Positions 10,105 through 20,652 of a DNA stretch of 64,000 nucleotides are shown piece after piece (the stretch's first letter is position 1; every line of letters starts with the position of its first letter). The notes below the pieces were generated by a model. The model was not told the origin of the DNA. It did no database searches and saw only the letters and a program-made list of their open reading frames with translations. A program made the position numbers and the translations under genes. Source of the stretch: Paramyrothecium sp. XJ0827 (lineage: Eukaryota > Ascomycota > Sordariomycetes > Hypocreales > Stachybotryaceae); NCBI GenBank assembly GCA_020881915.1, contig JAJFPB010000005.1:1426001-1490000 (forward strand). The letters run 5' to 3'.

Positions 10105-13100
10105 ATGCCTAGTATGCGACCCCTCCGCCCCTCCTCCTTCTGTCTGGTTTATGCGTGTCAACAGTCATCGTTGGACCGCACGGCAATGCGCCGTCTCCTC
10201 GGACACTTCGACTGACCGTAGTCACAGGCAAGAAGGACAAGAAGAATGCTAGGGACAGTGGCGGTATAGCTGCCGCAGTGACGAAGCAGGCTGCTGGCAA
10301 GATCTCGTGCGTCCTTCCTCCTTGCTCTGCTTGCTCCTCCTTTCATCCCATGACCGTAATCGTGTGAACTGGGCTGACGATCCTCCTGCCTCGCTAGTCC
10401 GGCCAGCAACGACAACATAAGCAGCGCAGCCTCGCTCAGGAGCGGCTCTGCTTCCGACGCATCTTCCCCTCCCATCAACACTCCCGAGATCAAACCTACC
10501 GCCCCCGACAATGCAAACCCGACTGCCTCTCCACTGCTGGAGGCTCTTTCCACCACCTCGGTTTCCGCCAGCACAGCTCCCAGTATGACAAACGATTGGC
10601 CAAGGGGCGCCTTCGGTGGCTCCCCAGGCAATCTCATCGGCCTGATCAGTGATTCGCCTCCAACGCAGCCCTCTTCTTACGAGGAGTCTGGCCGTATTCA
10701 CCCGGGCTGGGCTGCCTCGCGAAACTTCATGAGCAGCTCCCCGGCCTCTCCTTCCCCACCAAGCAGTGTCCGTCGACCGTTAAGCTTCCAGATGGAGCCT
10801 CACTTCCATGCAAGCAGCGTCCCGTCGCAGTCGCCGCCAATGTCTAACCGCAGAAGTTCCCTCCAGGCCCATGCTCGGACTGGCTCTCACCCTCCGCTTC
10901 CTCATCACCCACAGGCTCATTTCTACGGTACCCAGGGCCTTGATCTAACCCTCACGCCCCAGTCCGGGATGAAGGCCGGCGAGCAAGGTTATTTCTTCGG
11001 ACTTGATGTCCTCCCATCCTCTCCTGGAGACAGTCCTAGGGCAGAAAAAGTTGTTCTAGCGGGCTACGAGGGTGGCCTGGATGTCTACGCCGTCAACAAG
11101 AGAGGCCTTGAGCCGGTGGCCGGTCTAAGAGGCCTGCATGGCGGTGTGTTTTCCGCGAAGATCCTGCCTTGGACGGCCGGCGGCTATCCAGAGAACTTCT
11201 CGCCTTTGATTGCTGTTGTGCTTCACGGACCAGTTATCCCACCAGCGCCACCCGAGGTTATCGTTCAAGAAGAGGGCATGGATGCGGAGCCTAGTGGTAC
11301 TGCAAGCCCTCGGGCCGGACTGATGCCGCAAGAAGGGTTCCCCAGTCGGCAGACGCCGGCCATCGGGTCCTACCAGACTTCAGTCCAAGTCTATTCCTTG
11401 AAAACCAGCAAGCTTGTTGATACGCTGCTCCAACTCCCTGAGCTTCCCATCAACTCGACCATTCCAATTACAAATCCGGTTTTCCGACCGCCCAGCCCCA
11501 GCGGCTCGCTCACCATCAAGGCCGACAAGGGCGTTATTGCGGTTTGCTCTGGAGTCACTGGCGAGTGCTGGTTATACCAGCATGTATTCGAAGCGGGAGA
11601 ATCTCCGCGCTTTGGCTGCGCTGGTAAGCTCTGGACCACCGTGCAACAAAGCTACCGGGCCGAGGTGACAGAAGAGGGAGAAAAGCTACATTCTACCATC
11701 GGCCCATCACGAACCAATCCCCCGGGGCCGATCCTGGCTCTAGGTGGTCGTTGGATAGCATACTGCCCTGCTACTCCATCATCTCAAATAAGCCTGAGAG
11801 CGCACGTACCAGTCCCAGTGGTTGGCCGTGGCCCCGGGCTGTCAACCTTGACACCTCCCCATTTACCCTCGGTGACTTCCACCGTGGACCTACCAATATC
11901 CGACAGCATGGTCAATAAGATCATGCGAGAAACCACCCAAGAGTTAATCCAAGGCGCGAAATGGGTTGGGCAGCAGGGCTTGCAGGCATGGAACACGTAC
12001 TGGAATAAGTCGTCCATCCCGCAATCCCCGCAGCAGCAAGCGCGCTCGCCGCCTCAGCAATGGTCGGGGGCGCACCCTTCGCATACCGAAGCAGGCCAGT
12101 TTCCTCCCACTCATGGGAAGTCAGGACAGGCGACTCCAAAGGAACCGGGATTGGTGTCTATTCTGGACACGGAAGCTTTATTAGCATCCGCCTCAATCCA
12201 TCCACTGACCACATTTGCTACACCGCTTGGGTGCAGCTTCCTTTCGTTTTCACCATCATCGCTCGCTCTTTTCACAGCTAGTAGCAAAGGTGACGTGCAG
12301 ATAGTTTGGGATCTGTTTCGCATACAGCATACAAGGTCCTCTCCATTACAGGCTACTTTGTCTCCCGGTGATAGTGCTGGGCCCCAAGTTCGCCAAATTG
12401 CTCAGTTTTCCCGCATGACGGTAGCACGAATAGTCGATGTGGCATGGGCAGAGCCTCAGGGAGACCGCCTGGCCATGGTGACAGAACGAGGGACCATTCA
12501 TTTGCTGGACATGCCTCCCAGTGCTTTCATGTGGCCGCCGCCGCGACGGCGTAGAACCGTACCAGAGAAGCCCCTCGAAGCAACAGAGACACCTACATCG
12601 GCCGTCTCGATTGCCTCTGGCGCCCTCGGAGCTGCCTACCAAGCCGCGAGGCCTTTCGTAACGCGGCAGCGACGTGGCAGTGCTAATGGCACCGCCATGG
12701 CCGGAAACACCCTCAAGGATTCGGCAGCCCATGGCAGCCGAGTGATTGCCGCTAGTATTAGCAGTTCGTTGGGCAAGACTGGGACGGCCATTAGCCAACT
12801 CCGCCATACGGGTGAAAACCGTGTCTCGCTACCTCCAAGCACTAGCTTGCCATCCGCTGCTTGCGTGACGTGGATCAGGGCAAAGTCATCACATGCTCTG
12901 TTTGCCGTCGGCGGCGGTAGCGTTCGAAGTTTCCCGCACCGCGTTCGGCAGCCGGCAGCTCAGTCAGGCAAACGGGTCGGACGTATCAGCAGATACACCG
13001 ACTTCAAAGTTCCACTGCTTCCAGACGACATAATTGCTCCTGCCGTCCGACAAATCGTTGACCTAGGGGCTGCCGAAGAGTACCTCGACTTGTCTGATCG

Positions 13101-13656
13101 AGAATTGGATGCCGGCAACACCTTGACCCTGCGGGGCCGACAGCGAAACAGGGCTCCTAGCGACGGTTTGGAATCTTCCATTCCTCAGGCCGAGATAGAG
13201 TCGAGCGCACCGTACCAGCCCTTCCACACAGACAGACGCGTTGCACTTTTTGAGTACAGCAGGGGAGGGGAGGGTCATACGGGATCGGTCTCGCTCTCTT
13301 TCGCGCACATGAGTATGGAAGAGAAAGGCACGACGAAGAAGAAGAAAGCACAACACTATGAGGGGACAGAAGCAAGCGCAGCTCCCGGAGCGTCGGCATG
13401 GGCGTTTGGACAAGATCTGCCCGCTGTCAAGCGTGAACTAGGTCTTCCCTCGTTGGCAGACCAGGATTCCAACGGCTTCGATGAGCATAGAGCTTTACCC
13501 GCGTCTGCCATGGAGAGAGTGATGCAGTACGGGGACGCCGAGCAGATTGTCGTCACCACCAGGCGGCGACGCGGAGCGCGACAGGGGGATCCTGACGAGG
13601 ATGGTTTCTTTGAGGACGATTGTGAAGTGCTTGACTTCGCCGATCAACGGGTATGA
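10105..13656 (+). CDS. BCAS3-type WD40 protein
   Basis: Three exons (10105-10111, 10228-10306, 10398-13656) encode about 1114 residues. The first coding exon is only 7 nt (Met-Pro plus one base). It is inferred because the next exon starts in mid-frame with KKDKKNARDSG, and the preceding intron has GTATGC, a CTGAC branch site and CAG. The body has a Ser/Pro-rich head, a seven-bladed-propeller-like region (FFGLDVLPSSPG, VVLAGYEGGLDVYAV, LGGRWIAYCPA, then IVDVAWAEPQGDRLAMVTERGTIHLLDM given here in parts) and a C-terminal BCAS3-like segment. Human BCAS3 binds phosphoinositides at the phagophore with PHAF1; fungal homologues are presumed autophagy- or membrane-linked. The first exon is the weakest part. 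A GTATGA sequence follows the stop region, so a further 3' intron cannot be excluded. Confidence 0.75.
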
Positions 13657-14130
13657 GCTACGACTGGGACTTTGAGCCGGAGGCGTCTGGTTATATGGGT
13701 TTGGAGCGGCTTTTGAACGGATTGATTTGATTATTCTTTCCAGTGCTGTATTGTCGCCTTTTGCCCTGGAATAGTCCTTGATTGTGCGGTTTACCAGTGT
13801 GTCGGGCTACTGTTTTGGGACGGTTTATTGGTAGTTGAATATTACAAACCGTAGGAACCAACTTCTACACAAGCCCCCGGTGAATAGGAAAGGATGGAGA
13901 ATCATGAATAGTGTCTTATTATATGGTAGCCGGTTACTTAGTATGCATTGATACCAAGGACCAACATCTCTGTCGCCGCTCTGTCTCGTGGGGCTGTCTC
14001 CTGGACGTACTGTGGGTTTAACCAGGAGCCCTCGAATTATAGCCTACCGTGGCAAAATGCCATGGCAGTTTGTCATTGCAACATGTAGCGGCTGAGCTCG
14101 TCTTGGTTGACTAAATGGCAGTCCGATCCC
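13657..14130. other. Convergent 3' intergenic region
   Basis: This is the spacer between the BCAS3-type gene and DPM2, which end towards each other. No coding sequence is seen. Confidence 0.5.
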
Positions 14131-14497
14131 TTAGGCCTTCTTCTTTGCAGCAGCCTTGGCCTTGGCAGCCTTCTTCTGGTTGCTACGGATCATGACCACG
14201 CCCAGAAAAGAACCGACAACCGCGGACCCGAGGAGGATGAGGATGACGGGAATACGGATCGCCCAGACTCGAGGGGGAAAGAAGTTGTGGAGCGTGTGGT
14301 CGTCGTCGACGAAGGGCTATTTCGCGAGGAACATCAGTCTTCTGGATCGGGAGCCTGAGACGCCGTATAGAAGGGGACCGATAACTAACCATTAGAAGAG
14401 TCCAGATGGAGTAGTAGAGAAAGACGACGGAGGCGGCCACCAACATGGCGAGGCCAACAAGTTGGTCGAGCTGCGGGTAGGGCGAGGTGTTAGCCAT
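14131..14497 (-). CDS. DPM2: Dolichol-phosphate mannosyltransferase subunit DPM2
   Basis: Two exons on the minus strand (14390-14497 and 14131-14316) encode 97 residues. The protein has two transmembrane helices (about residues 11-36 and 56-78). Between them lies the conserved stretch PFVDDDHTLHNFFPPRVWAI, which corresponds to PFIDSQHVIHKYFLPR in animal DPM2. The tail is Lys/Ala-rich (KKAAKAKAAAKKKA), as expected for an ER membrane protein with a cytosolic end. DPM2 stabilises and regulates the DPM1/DPM3 dolichol-phosphate-mannose synthase, which supplies mannose for N-glycans, O-mannosylation and GPI anchors. The intron (GTTAGT...TAG) falls exactly between codons after the first helix. It is transcribed away from CWC22. 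Confidence 0.92.
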
Positions 14498-15107
14498 GAT
14501 GGTCGCGGGGCAGGGATGGATGGAGCCAGGGGGAGTCGAGTCCGGAGAGAGAGCAAGCGCATGCACGGGAAACGTACCATAGTCAAAAGAAAAAGAGAAT
14601 TCGAGGAATTGTTGGAGAGGCCGTGCCGTCGCGGTTCGAAAGGAGCGTAGAGGAAAAGGGGACGCGTGGGCTGCAACTTTGGTTCAGGGACGCATTTGAT
14701 GCTTCCACGTTGACCAGATCAGAGCTGCAGTCGCGAGGTTTGGCCAAGGGACGGCAAATGGGCTCCCGCTACCTCTATGGCTGTACCGCTAAGGTACAAC
14801 CTGCGAGGGGACTGGGTGCTGGAGGCATAGCATGGAATGACGCTGGATACCCGCGGGGAACATGCAGCCTGAGGTAGTTGGCCCGTGCATGGATTTTTTT
14901 CCTCTGCTTGGTCGCTTGCCGCAGCCTTCTCCAATCCCAAACCAAGAACTTTGTGCCATCATATTCTCTTCTCCAACCCTCCCAGAGCCTCGCGAGCCTG
15001 GGCTTGCCTCTTGTCAACTCACCACGCATTTCGCCAGCGTCTGCGCTACCACCCTGACCCATCGCTGCATTGCCCACCGGAGCGTGCGACCGCCCGACAA
15101 CTACACG
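14498..15107. other. Divergent promoter of DPM2 and CWC22
   Basis: This stretch of about 0.6 kb separates two divergent start codons and must hold both promoters. The CWC22 frame is open upstream to 14862, but that part has no family similarity. No classical TATA box stands out. Confidence 0.5.
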
Positions 15108-17651
15108 ATGGCGTCGGCCCAAGTCGACATCCCGCGTCGCGACCGTGGGGGACAGCGCGATGGCGGCGACTCGTACCGCCCCGCGAGGGCACGATCGCCG
15201 CCGCCGCCCCAGGCGCCCGTCCGGTCCGAGGAGGAGAAGCAGGCCGCGGCCAAGGCCGAGTACGAGAAGCTGCTCAACATGCGGTCCGGCGGCACCTACA
15301 TCCCTCCCGCGAGGCTGCGGGCGTTGCAGGCACAAATCACGGACAAGACCAGCAAGGAGTACCAGCGCATGGCTTGGGAGGCGCTGAAGAAGAGCATCAA
15401 CGGCCTGATCAACAAGGTCAACACGGCCAACATCAAGTTCATCGTCCCCGAGCTCTTCGGCGAGAACCTGATCCGCGGCAGGGGCTTGTTCTGCCGCTCC
15501 ATCATGAAGGCGCAGGCTGCCAGTTTGCCCTTCACGCCCATCTACGCCGCCATGGCCGCCATCGTCAACACGAAGCTGCCACAGGTCGGCGAGCTGCTGG
15601 TCAAGCGCCTGGTCATGCAGTTCCGCAAGGGCTTCAAGCGAAATGACAAGGCGGTCTGCCTCTCCTCGACCACCTTCATCGCTCACCTGATCAACCAGCA
15701 GGTGCAACACGAGATGCTGGCCGGACACATCCTGCTTCTGCTACTGAACAAGCCCACGGACGACAGTGTCGAGATCGCGGTCGGCTTCTGCCGCGAGGTT
15801 GGCCAGTACCTTGAGGAGATGCAGCCGTCCATCGCCATGGTCGTGTTTGACCAGTTCCGCAACATCCTCCATGAGGCAGACATCGACAAGCGAACGCAAT
15901 ACATGATCGAGGTTCTGTTCCAGGTGCGCAAGGACAAGTTCAAGGACAACCCCGCCATTAAGGAGGAGCTGGATCTCGTCGAAGAGGAGGACCAGATCAC
16001 GCACACGGTTGGCCTCGAAGGCGAGATTGATGTCCAGGACGGCCTCAACATCTTCAAATTTGATCCCGAGTGGGAAGAGCACGAAGAAGCTTACAAGAAG
16101 CTCAAGGCTGAGATTTTAGGAGAGGGAAGCGATTATGAGGATGACGGCGACGAAGACGACGAGGATGAGAGCTCGGAAGAGGAGGAAGACACCGAGACGA
16201 AAGCCATTGAAATCAAGGATCAATCAAACGCTGACCTAGTCAAGCTGCGAAGGACCATCTACCTTACCATCATGTCGAGTGCAGATCCCGAGGAAGCTGT
16301 ACACAAGCTCATGAAGATCAACCTCCCAGCCGGCCAGGAACCCGAGCTTCCCTCGATGATTGTCGAATGCTGCTCGCAAGAAAAGACGTACACCAAGTTC
16401 TTTGGTTTGATCGGAGAGCGCTTCGCCAAGATCAACCGTCTATGGTGCGATCTCTTCGAGCAGGCGTTCGCAAAGTACTACGAGACCATCCATCGGTACG
16501 AGAACAACAAATTGCGCAACATCGCCCAGCTGTTTGGACACATGTTCGCCGCTGATGCTTTGGGTTGGCATTGCATGTCCGTCATTCACCTGAACGAGGA
16601 TGAGACGACCTCCAGCAGCCGTATCTTCATCAAGATTCTCTTCCAGAACATCGCCGAGGAAATCGGCATGCCCAAGCTGAAGGCTCGCATGACCGACGAA
16701 GTGCTACGACCCAGCCTCGAGGGCATCTTCCCGCGGGACAATGCTCGCACCATCAGGTTCTCCATCAACTACTTCACCAGTATCGGTATGGGTGCGCTCA
16801 CGGAGGAAATGAGAGAGCACCTGCAAAACATGCCGAAACCCGCCCTACCCGCTCCCGCTGCCGCCCACGACTCCGACTCGGACTCCGTTTCGAGTTACTC
16901 TTCCTACACCGGCTCCTCCTACTCCTCCCGATCCCGATCACGGTCTCGCACTCCTCCACGCCGAGCCGTCGAACGCGGCCGCTCCCGCACGAGGTCACCA
17001 AAGTCACCACGGCGGGGCAGGGGTCGATCCGGCTCGTACACCCCGTCTCGCTCCAGGTCGTATTCCCGCTCAGCCAGCCCAGCTAGACGTCGAGATAGCC
17101 GGGGCTCCTACTCGGCAAGCCCTCCACCACGCGCAAAGCGCGCTCCTAGCGGTAGCGTGTCGCGGTCCCCACCACCGCGAGGGGATCGCGGACGTGCGCG
17201 TAGCGCTTCCTACAGCTCCTACAGCCGTTCGCCATCTCCACCACGACGCCGTAAGGATGGCGGTTCCGCAAGCCCGCCCAGGCGAGGTCGGCCCACCCGC
17301 GCCGCCAGTCCGGGTGCGTACAGAAGGAACAGCTCTTCCGTGGGCAGTGGCCCTCGCAAGGGCGCCAGAAGGGATAGCCGCTCGCCGTCGTATGACTCGA
17401 GGTCTCCTCCGCCTCGTCGGAGAGCCAGGCAGGACAGCGCCTCGCCGCGTCGGGGAGCTAGGAGCCCGTCATACTCGCGATCGCCCAGCCCTCCGCCGCG
17501 GCGTGCTCCGCGAGGCGAAAGGCTGGACGCCTTCGACGGGCCTGGCGGCAGGCCTCGGTCATCCAGCCCGAACCCACCCAAGCGGAGGCGGTACAGTGAG
17601 AGCGTATCGAGGTCACCGCCACCTGCGAAGAAGGGACGAAAGGGGAGTTAA
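15108..17651 (+). CDS. CWC22: Pre-mRNA splicing factor CWC22
   Basis: One uninterrupted exon encodes 847 residues. Residues ~90-290 form the MIF4G domain (YQRMAWEALKKSINGLINK; FCRSIMKAQAAS; VQHEMLAGHILLLLLNKP). An acidic linker (about 340-365) is followed by the MA3 domain (about 375-490, LRRTIYLTIMSSADPEEAVH). From residue ~590 there is a long RS/SP-rich tail (SRSRSRSRTPPRR and similar). Cwc22 is a spliceosome component needed for the first catalytic step; in animals it recruits eIF4A3 for exon-junction complex assembly. The long RS tail is typical of filamentous fungi and metazoa and absent from budding yeast. The ATG at 15108 was chosen because the homologous region begins there (MASAQVDIPRRDRG). 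Confidence 0.93.
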   Translation: MASAQVDIPRRDRGGQRDGGDSYRPARARSPPPPQAPVRSEEEKQAAAKAEYEKLLNMRSGGTYIPPARLRALQAQITDKTSKEYQRMAWEALKKSINGLINKVNTANIKFIVPELFGENLIRGRGLFCRSIMKAQAASLPFTPIYAAMAAIVNTKLPQVGELLVKRLVMQFRKGFKRNDKAVCLSSTTFIAHLINQQVQHEMLAGHILLLLLNKPTDDSVEIAVGFCREVGQYLEEMQPSIAMVVFDQFRNILHEADIDKRTQYMIEVLFQVRKDKFKDNPAIKEELDLVEEEDQITHTVGLEGEIDVQDGLNIFKFDPEWEEHEEAYKKLKAEILGEGSDYEDDGDEDDEDESSEEEEDTETKAIEIKDQSNADLVKLRRTIYLTIMSSADPEEAVHKLMKINLPAGQEPELPSMIVECCSQEKTYTKFFGLIGERFAKINRLWCDLFEQAFAKYYETIHRYENNKLRNIAQLFGHMFAADALGWHCMSVIHLNEDETTSSSRIFIKILFQNIAEEIGMPKLKARMTDEVLRPSLEGIFPRDNARTIRFSINYFTSIGMGALTEEMREHLQNMPKPALPAPAAAHDSDSDSVSSYSSYTGSSYSSRSRSRSRTPPRRAVERGRSRTRSPKSPRRGRGRSGSYTPSRSRSYSRSASPARRRDSRGSYSASPPPRAKRAPSGSVSRSPPPRGDRGRARSASYSSYSRSPSPPRRRKDGGSASPPRRGRPTRAASPGAYRRNSSSVGSGPRKGARRDSRSPSYDSRSPPPRRRARQDSASPRRGARSPSYSRSPSPPPRRAPRGERLDAFDGPGGRPRSSSPNPPKRRRYSESVSRSPPPAKKGRKGS

Positions 17652-19663
17652 AGGAGTGGATGTAACTGGTTTGGGACTATGTAATTACTACCAAAAACTG
17701 CATCGGGCATTGTCTTTGTTTAGGGATCACCAGCGAGAGAAATTGAACAGTATTGTCGTGATGACTTGATTGGCCTATCGTTCGTCCGTCCGTTCTGTGG
17801 TTTGCGACGGTAACGTGAATGATGGTTCGCGGCGCCTGAAACAGTTCTTTACTCGTCGTAGATCTTAATCACCAGCCTCGCCAATAGGCATTCTTGACTT
17901 GACCAGAGGCAGCCGCTCACCGAAACTGCTTCCAACTCGGGCAAGGTCCCAGGTGACTGTTGCGGGAGCGGGCCGGCTACATTGTGAATGCTTGAATATG
18001 AGTTTGCGTCCACGCAATCTCCACGACAAGGTCTGCCGTCGCTTGCAAGCAGCTGCCCGTCTGTTCATGCAAAGGGGGATGGCCGCAGACTCTACGACAA
18101 GTTGGAGGACTGACCTGCTCGTCTATATAAACTGTGTATGAGCCCAGCTTCCTTAGAGATGTTGCTTTCTTCATCCTCAAGTTGAGGGCTCGTCGCTACA
18201 GGACAAAAAGACACTTGGAAACCGAAATCAAGCGGGTAGGAAGACAGACCGAATGCCTTGTTCACGTCCAGACAACATTTCAATCCACGCAGCACCAGGC
18301 TCCAGACTCCATTCCACTTTCCTGTCTCTCAACCCAAACGTCACAGTGGATAGCAGGCTCTGGACCATTCTTTACTTTCATTTTACGCCATTATCAACTG
18401 TGGTAAGTGAGCATCCCTTCCCGTCTCTTCCCTGGCCTGGGGCCAGCTCGGCGTGCTGTGTAAGTTGTTCACCCGCTGGGACCTCAGATGGCGACCTCTC
18501 CCCAGACGTTCCCCTCTATCAATTTGGGGAATGTAAGCTGACGAAAGATTGTTTCATTGCATTCGGCTTCCTGGTTACTGAACCTCTCTTCAGCCTAGTT
18601 CGCACTGCCCTCGTCTTCCGCGCCCTGGTCACTTTTATTCACTGGATCGAACATTGCCGACAGGCCATTAACATAGGTATGAAATCATCTGGCACCAGTT
18701 TTCACGTCTCCCGGAATGAAGATCCGAGATGCTGGCATGGGAAAATGTGGGCCATTGTCACCTGGAAGAGGTCCGCCGGTACGCCGGGGGTCGGGTTCGG
18801 GTACGGCGCCGGCGCCGGCGCCGGCAGCGGCAACTCCACCTTTTTCGGCGCGGGCCTCGGCAACGGCAACCTGAAGCATCGCCCTGCCCAAGCTTTCTTC
18901 CCAAAATTCCGGCTGTATCGATGATACTGTCGTAGAATGGCATTGATCAGAGGATGAGCTGCCAAGGACAGCGGGTTCGAGGCTGGGAAGCGCGGCTCCC
19001 CGGAGGTGGAGATGGCGAAACACGATCAGCAGCGGCAACGAGCGCAGAGCACGTTTATCGGATAGGAAGGACGAGAAGCTGGATTGGCGGAATTGCCAAC
19101 GGAAGTAGACGCGGATACGGGCATGTATGATGTGTACTTAACTTTCGGCAGGCAGAATTGAGAATGGGTAAAAGGCGAAAGTGAAGCAAAGCCTTCTTGG
19201 CAACAACAGACCGCAGCAGTGGCTGCGTGACTCTGCGATGATGGGTCGCATCCAGCGCAAAAGCCTCACCGTCAGCTTATTATGCTTTCCAGTTTCCGGT
19301 TTCCATGCGGACAATCTCACTATAAGCAGCCCTGCTGATATTCGAGAAATAGCCGGCCCGCTGCACCTGTCGTCCGCCCGGCCGTTGTTTTCAGCCAACG
19401 ATACGTTTCATGTCCTGGAGGCCTACCGACAGCCTCATGCTTCTGCCTTGCACCGCGGCCCAACTTGCCCTCCCCTTTCCCCTCTTTTCTTCTCTTCTCT
19501 TCTCTTCAACAATACGTCTACCGTCAGCAGTGAAAAATCACTGGTCTTGCGTGCTTTCAGCAACGTCGTGCAAGTCAGTCGTCGACAGTCCGGATCGCTG
19601 CCGCCACAGATTCTCCACCTGCACACGAAACATTACCTCTCCTTTCGCCCTTCCGCTCCCGGA
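17652..19663. other. Gene-free stretch (2 kb)
   Basis: No gene is supported. Open frames at 18253-18924 (+) and 18685-19038 (-) overlap each other around a GC-rich Gly/Ala run and look random. A TTCTC microsatellite lies at about 19485-19507. Confidence 0.45.
19485..19507. repeat. TTCTC pyrimidine microsatellite
   Basis: About four tandem copies of the pentamer TTCTC, roughly 160 nt upstream of the start codon of the IFI6/27-like gene. Confidence 0.6.
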
Positions 19664-20163
19664 ATGATGGACAAAAGGAACGTCCTTGGCGTCGCTTCGG
19701 CGGCAGCAGGCAAGGTCAGAAGGCGAAGGACAATTGGTTCTGCTCGAGCTTGAACTGACGGAGCGGGTCTAGGTCGCGGAGCTTGCATATCAGCATCCGA
19801 TCGCCGCTGGTGTCATCGGGACAGGCCTCGCCGCTGCTGCAGCTCCCGCACTCGTGGCGTCACCTGCCCTGGCCATTGTCGGGTTCGGATCCAATGGCAT
19901 TGTTGCAGGTATGGCCACTTCTGCTCGGCCCTTGCCGATCGAAGGGCAGCATCAGAGGACGAGAGGTTGGGAGCGTCACTGACCCATACAACTTAGGGAC
20001 GGCCGCCGCAACGATCCAAAGCAGCATCGGCTCAGTCGTGGCTCCCAGTCTCTTCGCCACCCTGCAGAGCGCCGGTGCCGGCGGCTACGGTGCCGCCGCC
20101 GTCTATACCGCCGTGCAGGGCGCGGGCGCAACCACGGCTGGGGCCGGCGTGTTAGCAGCCTAG
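19664..20163 (+). CDS. IFI6/IFI27-like small hydrophobic protein
   Basis: Three exons (19664-19714, 19773-19908, 19997-20163) encode 117 residues. The protein is Gly/Ala-rich and very hydrophobic. The core AYQHPIAAGVIGTGLAAAAA, then LAIVGFGSNGIVAGTAAATI and SIGSVVAPSLFATLQSAGAG, follows the interferon-induced 6-16 family pattern (PF06140): two or three Gly-zipper-like helices with the GFG...GIVAGS/T...A motif. Animal members sit in mitochondrial or ER membranes and modulate apoptosis; fungal members occur but are uncharacterised. Introns are GTCAGA...TAG with a CTGAC branch site, and GTATGG...TAG. The start could be either of two adjacent ATGs. The family call rests on motif recognition; the cellular role is unknown. 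Confidence 0.75.
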
Positions 20164-20652
20164 AGAGGTCGACGGGCTGCGGATGCTACCAAGCCAGCCG
20201 ATGACGAGAACCTTGGTGACGACGAGGCGGAGCAGCCCGAGGATCAGAAGAGGTAGAGGGCCGAGCGGGCACAACGGTGGTGGTACGCCACGTCAGGGCA
20301 GAAGGGAACACCACGCCCGAGCTGTAGACTGAGCGGGCGAACAAGGCGTAGCGATGGCTCTCATGCTGCTAGGTGATGCTGGATGTTTCTCTGTAAACAT
20401 TTCAGAGCGCAAAAGAAAACTGCAAAGAAGTCATACTCTTCCGGAACGGACATTGAGTTTTGTAGCCCTCTCCCTGTCCGCAACTCGACACCCCCTTTCG
20501 TTTGGGATCTGCTGTGATAGTTACATCAAAAGAAAGTGGAAGATTTATAAAGGTCGCGTAACACTACCACGGATGACCTAATGGAAGAGCCCTTAGGAAT
20601 GCAAGTCCGTGAAGAATCTGTTTATTGGTCTTGTTTAGTTCTATATTCGTTT
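20164..20652. other. Convergent 3' intergenic region
   Basis: Spacer between the IFI6/27-like gene and DUS1, which converge. No coding sequence is seen. Confidence 0.5.

Noticed and set aside
10155..10367. GTG-started frame upstream of the BCAS3-type gene
   Set aside because: No ATG; a tiny ATG exon joined across a consensus intron explains the same downstream residues better.
14775..15728. 317-codon minus-strand frame over the CWC22 start
   Set aside because: It overlaps the N-terminus of CWC22 on the other strand and its Leu/Asp/Gly-rich translation mirrors the codon bias of that gene.
18253..18924. 223-codon plus-strand frame with a Gly/Ala run
   Set aside because: No recognisable domain, overlapping minus-strand frames of similar length, and the Gly/Ala run comes from a GGCGCC repeat.
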